DNA from: Robertmurraya sp047302285
Lineage (GTDB): Bacteria > Bacillota > Bacilli > Bacillales > Cytobacillaceae
Direction: 5' to 3'
Assembly (NCBI RefSeq): GCF_047302285.1
Contig: NZ_CP154845.1
Span: forward strand, 2,604,001-2,668,000
DNA: 64,000 bases
The position numbers were made by a program, and so were the translations under genes. The notes beneath the pieces were generated by a model. It worked only from the letters and a program-made list of their open reading frames with translations. It had not been told where the DNA came from and made no database searches. Positions 59,326-64,000 of the stretch are shown here, one piece after another (within the stretch, counting starts at the first letter, position 1; every line of letters begins with the position of its first letter).

Positions 59326-60003
59326 TTAGTTAAATTTCACTTGCAAAGCAGTTGCTTTTTTATTTCTATCTACATGTTCTGTTTCCTTAATATGAAGCAA
59401 TGCAGCGATCGCCTGGTACTTTGGTCGAGCCATTTGGTCGTTTCTTGTTGGTACAGGGTTCGGCGATTCTCCTTTTGCGTATTTCGCTGCATTTTTTCCA
59501 ATTGCTCGGTACGTTTCTGGATCTAATAATGGCGCCTGTGGGAAAAGTTCTAAATTTGATAAAGGTGGTAAATCCTTTTGATGGATAACCGTTGTACCTT
59601 TTGACTGAATTCCAATGCCTATTCCAGAGCCACTAAATTTTGCCGCTTGATGGGCTACGAATCCAACATCTGAAGTATGATATACGCGAATCAATCGAGC
59701 TGAAACACCTTCTTCTTCAATACCAGCAATCATTTCTCTTAACACTTCCGTGTGTGGGAGCCCTACTATCGTTTTCGTTTGATGAACACCAAATGCTGCA
59801 GCGACGGCAATCACTACTTCATCCTTTCTTGTTCCAATTGTTGCAGGACCAATTTCAACAATTTCTAATCCTTTAGCGTTAGGAGCAATTGATGGTTGTT
59901 TAGTGGATTCATCAACTGCTGTGGCTTCCAATTTATCCTTCATATTGAAGTCCTTTAAAACTTCTTCAATGACTTCTCTAATTAACTTTTCGTTAATAGC
60001 CAT
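59326..60003 (-). CDS. pduD: Diol dehydratase medium subunit PduD
   Basis: 225 residues. Core: VVIAVAAAFGVHQTKTIVGLPHTEVLREMIAGIEEEG, ARLIRVYHTSDVGFVAHQAAKFSGSGIGIGIQSKG and PLSNLELFPQAPLL. N terminus INEKLIREVIEEVLKDF is the cargo-targeting helix known for PduD, then a linker rich in Thr/Ala/Pro. ATG 60003 with AAGGGG. Confidence 0.94.
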   Translation of the reverse strand: MAINEKLIREVIEEVLKDFNMKDKLEATAVDESTKQPSIAPNAKGLEIVEIGPATIGTRKDEVVIAVAAAFGVHQTKTIVGLPHTEVLREMIAGIEEEGVSARLIRVYHTSDVGFVAHQAAKFSGSGIGIGIQSKGTTVIHQKDLPPLSNLELFPQAPLLDPETYRAIGKNAAKYAKGESPNPVPTRNDQMARPKYQAIAALLHIKETEHVDRNKKATALQVKFN

Positions 60004-60025
60004 TTACATAACACCCCTTTTACGT

Positions 60026-61690
60026 TTAGTTCACATCTTCTGGTCGAATAGCGCGAGGAATTGCTTTGATTTCTTCCCATCTAGCATCACTCATGCGATA
60101 ACCCGTACCAGGTCCTTGATAATCATTCAAATCATTGACGGCACTGACGATTTTCCAATCTTTATCGATAATGGCAGAAGTGTGTAAATAATCTCCAGAA
60201 ACACGTTGTTTTAACATGCTAAGAACGCTCTGTGCTACATCTTCAAATCCGCCCTTACTCAATGCTTTAACAATGTCAATTCCTGTAATTCCACGCTTCA
60301 TCATGTCATCAGCCGCTCTTAAATCTTCTACCACATTACGGTCAGGCATGTCCTTACTTCCATGAGCATATGTAGCAGCTTCTACTTCTTCATCCGTAAT
60401 CGCAGGTAGTCCTAATCCATCAAATACCATTTGAATGGCTCTAGCCGCTTTATTTCTGATTGCCACTACTTCATCTTCCGAAACAGGGCGTAGTCCACCA
60501 TCTACCTTCAAATCACGTTGTAATACGTTATAATCATCAAAGTCCTCAGCATCAAAGTTTGAACCTGCAAACATATTGTCATAGTTTGGAGTTGCACTGT
60601 ATCCTGAGAAAATAAAGTCAGTACCTGGAAGCATTTGCATTAAAGTTCTAGCCGTTCTTCTAATATCAGAATGGGAGAAGGTTTGGTCATTCCCTGAGGC
60701 CACCTCCATATCCATCATCGTTGTAAATAAATTCTCTGCAAGCACAGCGCGAATACCAGATGGAACCCCACCAGGAACACCGATACAACTAATGGAACCA
60801 TTTTGTAGTCCTTGAGATCCGGCACCCTTTGTAACAAAAATACAACGCGCTTCAAGATATAGCATTGATTTCCCTTCAGCATAGCCCATTTGAACTTCTG
60901 AACCAGTCCCTGAAGTGAAACGCATCTTCAATCCACGGGATGCGTATGCAGATGCAAGGAATGCTTTAGAAAATGGAGTGTCATCCCCATCTACGAACAC
61001 AGGCTCAGTTCCGTATACAGATACCGTTTCTGCATAACAAGTAAGACCTCTCATCCCCATTTCAAGTTCTGTCGCTTCTTCCACTGAACATTGTGTTAAT
61101 ATTCCGCCACGTCCAGTTTGTGCTCCTACTAACAGGCCAAGCGCATTAAAAGGGGCATAACGAACAATACCTACAGTTGTTTCTTGCTCATCGAAACCAC
61201 GCAATGCAGCTTCTGCTGCATCTGCTGCGATTTGAACAGGATTGTCCTTCAAATTCGTTACGTGACATTGGTTAGAAGGTGTTTTTCTTGCTCTCATTTT
61301 TTGTAGGGCCATCATCAGTTCTACGACATTCATGTCTTTGACGACGTCGCAAAGCTTTGCTGGTGTCATCGCAGTACTAAGTGGGATAATTTTTTTTCTT
61401 GGTACGTTAATATCTACTAGCATTCTTGCAAACTCGTTTGAATCAATGGACATCGCTTCTTCAGCTTTTTCTAAATTAATGGCGTAATCCGCGATAAATG
61501 TATCAATAAAGTCAAATTCCTCACGCTTTTTACCGTCTAATTCGACAACTACACCATTTTCAATTTTTATACTAGGCTTCGGGTCATTTGGACCACTCAT
61601 CGCCATAAGTCCCACTTCAGGCCATTCAGCAACGAAGCCATCCTGGTTTACTGGGCGCTCAGACAATACTTGAAAACGTTTTGATTTCAT
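60026..61690 (-). CDS. pduC: B12-dependent diol/glycerol dehydratase large subunit PduC
   Basis: 554 residues. TIM-barrel blocks: GFVAEWPEVGLMAMSGPNDPKPS at the N terminus, MMALQKMRARKTPSNQCHVTN, ARCIFVTKGAGSQGLQNGSISCIGVPGG, FIFSGYSATPNYDNMFAGSNFDAEDFDDYN. The enzyme turns 1,2-propanediol (or glycerol, ethanediol) into the aldehyde by an adenosylcobalamin radical. Diol and glycerol preferences cannot be told apart by eye. First enzyme gene after the two shell genes. Confidence 0.95.
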   Translation of the reverse strand: MKSKRFQVLSERPVNQDGFVAEWPEVGLMAMSGPNDPKPSIKIENGVVVELDGKKREEFDFIDTFIADYAINLEKAEEAMSIDSNEFARMLVDINVPRKKIIPLSTAMTPAKLCDVVKDMNVVELMMALQKMRARKTPSNQCHVTNLKDNPVQIAADAAEAALRGFDEQETTVGIVRYAPFNALGLLVGAQTGRGGILTQCSVEEATELEMGMRGLTCYAETVSVYGTEPVFVDGDDTPFSKAFLASAYASRGLKMRFTSGTGSEVQMGYAEGKSMLYLEARCIFVTKGAGSQGLQNGSISCIGVPGGVPSGIRAVLAENLFTTMMDMEVASGNDQTFSHSDIRRTARTLMQMLPGTDFIFSGYSATPNYDNMFAGSNFDAEDFDDYNVLQRDLKVDGGLRPVSEDEVVAIRNKAARAIQMVFDGLGLPAITDEEVEAATYAHGSKDMPDRNVVEDLRAADDMMKRGITGIDIVKALSKGGFEDVAQSVLSMLKQRVSGDYLHTSAIIDKDWKIVSAVNDLNDYQGPGTGYRMSDARWEEIKAIPRAIRPEDVN

Positions 61691-61707
61691 TGATTACCCT
61701 CCTCAGG

Positions 61708-62484
61708 TTAGATGTAAGGAACTGTATCTGATACAGGTTCGCTTCCGAGAGTTCCTAACAATTTTTTTCCTACTTCTCTAGCCGCGATTAACGATTGGCG
61801 AACAGCACCAGAATCACCGCTGAATGTTAAAATTACTTCATTTGAAAAGCTTGTTCCTTGAGCAGGTGAACTATAGCCGATTACATCGACATTTGCTGCT
61901 TTAACTGCAGTATCTGCAAGTACGACACCGATAGCTGCAGGAGCACCCACTAGTAAACCAAATGATTTACCCACTTCTGCATTAAACGCTTTCTCACAAG
62001 CATAGCTTGCACGGGCTGTATATTGGAATTCGAGATGACCTGCTTCATTACCATATACATCACCGAAAGTGCGCTCTAGTTCTTTAAGTGCTACTTCAAC
62101 CGCACGACGTGCATCTGCAACATCTTCAGCACCAAAGATGATTAAAGAACCATGTCCTGCACCACCTTTTGTATCACGCGCAAGCTCAACCGTTAAAATC
62201 TCTGTATTAGTAGCTTTTACGGCTTCATCCGCTGCCATAATTTGCGGACCTGCACCTGTACGAGCACCAATAATCCCAATTGAGCGGTATTTCTTATCAA
62301 GCTTCATTGCTTCATGGACACTTGAATCTACATTTGCAATCACAAGTCCAATCGTGTCTCCACGCCCTACACCAACAAACTCTGTTAACCCACAGAATTC
62401 TTTTTTAGGTGTCTTTACTTCCTTTGGAGCTTCAACCTTCTTCATAACTTCTTCCATAATTTTTTCGATCATTTGTTCTTTCAT
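61708..62484 (-). CDS. pduB: Tandem-BMC shell protein PduB
   Basis: 258 residues with two BMC domains: GLTEFVGVGRGDTIGLVIANVD to RDTKGGAGHGSLIIFGAEDV, then KSFGLLVGAPAAIGVVLADTAVKAANVDVIGY to SGAVRQSLIAAREVG. Trimers of such proteins make pores in the shell. The N terminus EQMIEKIMEEVMKKVEAP is the amphipathic segment that in PduB links shell to core. Ribosome site GGAGGTG before ATG 62484. Confidence 0.93.
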   Translation of the reverse strand: MKEQMIEKIMEEVMKKVEAPKEVKTPKKEFCGLTEFVGVGRGDTIGLVIANVDSSVHEAMKLDKKYRSIGIIGARTGAGPQIMAADEAVKATNTEILTVELARDTKGGAGHGSLIIFGAEDVADARRAVEVALKELERTFGDVYGNEAGHLEFQYTARASYACEKAFNAEVGKSFGLLVGAPAAIGVVLADTAVKAANVDVIGYSSPAQGTSFSNEVILTFSGDSGAVRQSLIAAREVGKKLLGTLGSEPVSDTVPYI

Positions 62485-62504
62485 TTATTAACACCTCCAA
62501 AAAA

Positions 62505-62789
62505 TTATTGTTGCTCTAATTTTGGTAAGATTCCTTCTACTTCAGCATGTGGTCTAGGAATTACATGAATGGATACGACTTCTCCGACTTTTTCAGCAGC
62601 TGCTGCTCCAGCATCTGTAGCCGCTTTCACAGCACCCACATCACCGCGAACCATTACAGTAATTAGTCCAGAACCGATTTTTTGGTAACCGATTAAGGTA
62701 ACATTCGCTGCTTTAACCATGGCATCAGCTGCTTCAATTGCACCAATTAAACCTTTTGTTTCTACCATACCAAGTGCTTCTTTAATCAT
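62505..62789 (-). CDS. pduA: BMC shell hexamer protein, PduA-like
   Basis: 94 residues, one BMC domain: ALGMVETKGLIGAIEAADAMVK, VTLIGYQKIGSGLITVMV, RGDVGAVKAATDAGAAAAEKVG, ending VVSIHVIPRPHAEVEGILP. Forms hexamer facets with a central pore for the diol. First gene of the operon; GAGGAGG before ATG 62789. Confidence 0.93.
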   Translation of the reverse strand: MIKEALGMVETKGLIGAIEAADAMVKAANVTLIGYQKIGSGLITVMVRGDVGAVKAATDAGAAAAEKVGEVVSIHVIPRPHAEVEGILPKLEQQ

Positions 62790-63170
62790 TCTAAATTCCT
62801 CCTCTAAAAGTGATTTGAGCAGGTCGCAGGAAAAATCATCCTCTACTCCTACTCTCCTAACAAGCCTTACAATAATTATGATAGAGTTTTTTAAGTGTGA
62901 CTTCTCAATACTATATTGGCTAATACGGATAAAGATTTGGCTCGATTATGACTGCGAACCTATCTTTTTTTGTCTAGGAAAAGATAATTTTTTGTTCTAA
63001 AATGGGAATTTTTTCGAATGCTCTATCCTTTTTTTAAATGAAGTAAAAAAACAAGTCTGGGTCAAAATGTCGGTGGTAACGACTTTTTGATTATAGTTTG
63101 GAGCGTATAAATTCTCTCGACTTGTGGATAAAGTGTTCGTATAAACAGTTGGATTATCGGTATGAAAAAA

Positions 63171-63358
63171 TAACAGGAAAATTTCCGCTTAATGAGCAGA
63201 CATCATGAAAAAGAGCCGAAATAACAGGAAAAATTCCTGCTACTCCCTCAAAAAATGCCAAAATAAACAATTTTGCCTTCCATAAGCGGAAAATCTTCCG
63301 TTATTTCTCCTATAAGGGACGTCGTTGCGAAGATAACAGGAAAAATTCCGCTTAAGGG
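63171..63358. repeat. Composite repeat element, copy 2
   Basis: Four units: TAACAGGAAAATTTCCGCTT (63171-63190), AACAGGAAAAATTCCTGC (63222-63240), inverted CATAAGCGGAAAATCTTCCG (63281-63300) and AACAGGAAAAATTCCGCTTA (63335-63354). Unit sequence and linker (TTTTGCC...CATAAGCG) match the element at 24633-24811. Confidence 0.75.
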
Positions 63359-63532
63359 TAAGAGATGGTTGGAGCAAAATAGGGTCTTCTAGTAGAAATT
63401 TAGACAAAGCGGAAATCGGTTGAATTCTTGAAAGCTAATTTGCGTTTCACTCAATTTTTTTGTACGAGGAAAACCGAAGGTATAAAACGAAATGGGTCTT
63501 GCGTTAATGGCAAAATTAACAGACAAAAATAG

Positions 63533-63571
63533 AGAAAGGTGAATTTGAGTACCCTCAGGATTCACCTTTCT
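63533..63571 (-). terminator. Terminator of the AraC-type regulator gene
   Basis: Perfect 12-bp stem AGAAAGGTGAAT / ATTCACCTTTCT with a 15-nt loop and a T run on the minus strand. Confidence 0.8.
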
Positions 63572-63612
63572 CATGATTTGAAGCTAGTTATGTCCCAGCC
63601 TTGAATGAATAT

Positions 63613-63999
63613 CTATATAAACCAATTACCATTTAATATGGAGTTATGCCTTTTCATCGAATCCGTTTTTTGTTCAAGCTCAACTACGTTCTTTCTATAT
63701 TCTGATGGGGTCAAACCAACCTCTTTTTTAAAGACCTTACTAAAATAATTTGGCTCTTGATAATTTAACTCCATAGCTATATTTATAACTGGCAAATCCG
63801 TTGTTTCTAGAAGTTCTTTTGCTTTATCCATTTTTCGTTTCGACACGTAATTAACAAAGTTGATATCTAATTCCTTTTTAAATAATTTACTTAAATAATA
63901 GGGACTTAAATGGACATGTTCAGCGGCAGCTTCTAATGTAATCCCTTTTTGATAGTTTTTTTCAATGTATTTGAGAACCGATTGGATTACTTTTATTTC
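63613..63999 (-). CDS. AraC-family transcriptional regulator, C-terminal part (runs off the window)
   Basis: About 128 residues are visible, open at the window edge. Both helix-turn-helix motifs of the AraC domain are present: ITLEAAAEHVHLSPYYLSKLFKKELDINFVNYV, then LPVINIAMELNYQEPNYFSKVFKKEVGLTPSEYRK. Lies upstream of and co-directional with the pdu operon, where the AraC-type activator PocR stands in other diol operons, so it is the likely activator (inference). The ATG at 63846 is internal to the domain and not the start. The sensor domain is outside the window. Confidence 0.88.
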   Translation of the reverse strand, partial: EIKVIQSVLKYIEKNYQKGITLEAAAEHVHLSPYYLSKLFKKELDINFVNYVSKRKMDKAKELLETTDLPVINIAMELNYQEPNYFSKVFKKEVGLTPSEYRKNVVELEQKTDSMKRHNSILNGNWFI

Positions 64000-64000
64000 T

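Larger units (their letters stand above)
62790..63612. other. Upstream region of the microcompartment operon
   Basis: About 820 bp without a credible gene (the frame at 63389-63574 has no ribosome site and no recognisable domain). It contains the leader and presumed promoter of the pdu operon, the composite repeat listed at 63171-63358 and the terminator of the AraC gene. No clear consensus promoter or catabolite-repression (cre) palindrome was recognised; a weak -10 (CATAAT) near 62875-62880 on the minus strand is possible, as expected for an activator-dependent promoter. Confidence 0.55.

Noticed and set aside
62790..63150. cre (CcpA) site for the pdu operon
   Set aside because: No sequence near TGWAARCGYTWNCW was recognised by eye.
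63389..63574. 61-residue minus-strand frame upstream of the pdu operon
   Set aside because: No ribosome site, no domain, lies next to the repeat element and ends in a leader region.

Overview
The window is AT-rich DNA from a spore-forming Bacillaceae bacterium (low-GC Gram-positive). Evidence for this is the strong AGGAGG-type ribosome sites, frequent GTG/TTG starts, Bacillus-type families (SbcCD, SdaAA/SdaAB, Bce-type antibiotic-sensing module, YvrJ/DUF2922/DUF1659, YkvA, YwaF, DUF3889) and promoters that match the late sporulation sigma factor SigK. No phage region, insertion sequence or CRISPR array was seen.

Layout. 1-2127: tail of an M42 aminopeptidase, then a dipeptidase and a D-amino-acid aminotransferase pair. 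2364-14103: a surface-glycan island with nucleotide-sugar enzymes, four glycosyltransferases (one CgeB-like), a glucuronyl C5-epimerase-like protein and two small beta-rich proteins. Three transcription units here carry SigK-like promoters (AC, 16-17 bp, CATANNNTA). The five enzyme families needed for a UDP-2,3-diacetamido-mannuronic acid-type sugar are all present although scattered, so I read the island as a late-sporulation system that decorates the spore surface with an acidic amino-sugar glycan. 14262-17358: housekeeping genes, a deletion scar that joins two 5'-truncated genes, and serine dehydratase. 17666-24112: glutaminyl-tRNA synthetase (unusual in Bacillaceae), a fatty-acid activation/oxidation pair and SelB without its partners. 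24251-35024: DUF3889 protein, YwaF/FlaR, SbcCD, cold-shock protein with a long leader, the tiny YvrJ operon, an ArsA-type ATPase with a small CC-ended partner, and a CstA transporter. 35299-48097: holin-like protein, SRAP protein, a tRNA-like RNA with an abnormal central arm, several small enzymes, an ArsR/AHSA1 operon with its operator, a complete Bce-type two-component/ABC module with its operator, and an XRE regulator with a palindromic operator.

48323-64000: a vitamin B12-dependent diol (or glycerol) dehydratase microcompartment operon transcribed leftward: pduA-B-C-D-E-G-H-K-J-L-eutJ-flavoprotein-N-O-P-membrane protein-Q, preceded by a partial AraC-type regulator. Dehydratase PduCDE converts the diol to an aldehyde inside a shell (PduA, B, J, K, N). 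PduP and PduL convert the aldehyde to acyl-CoA and acyl-phosphate, PduQ reduces it to the alcohol and recycles NADH, and PduGH and PduO reactivate the enzyme and supply adenosylcobalamin. Several enzymes carry short amphipathic helices of the cargo-targeting type, including an unusual one at the C terminus of PduH. A composite palindromic repeat family occurs at 24.6-24.8 kb and again just upstream of the microcompartment operon.
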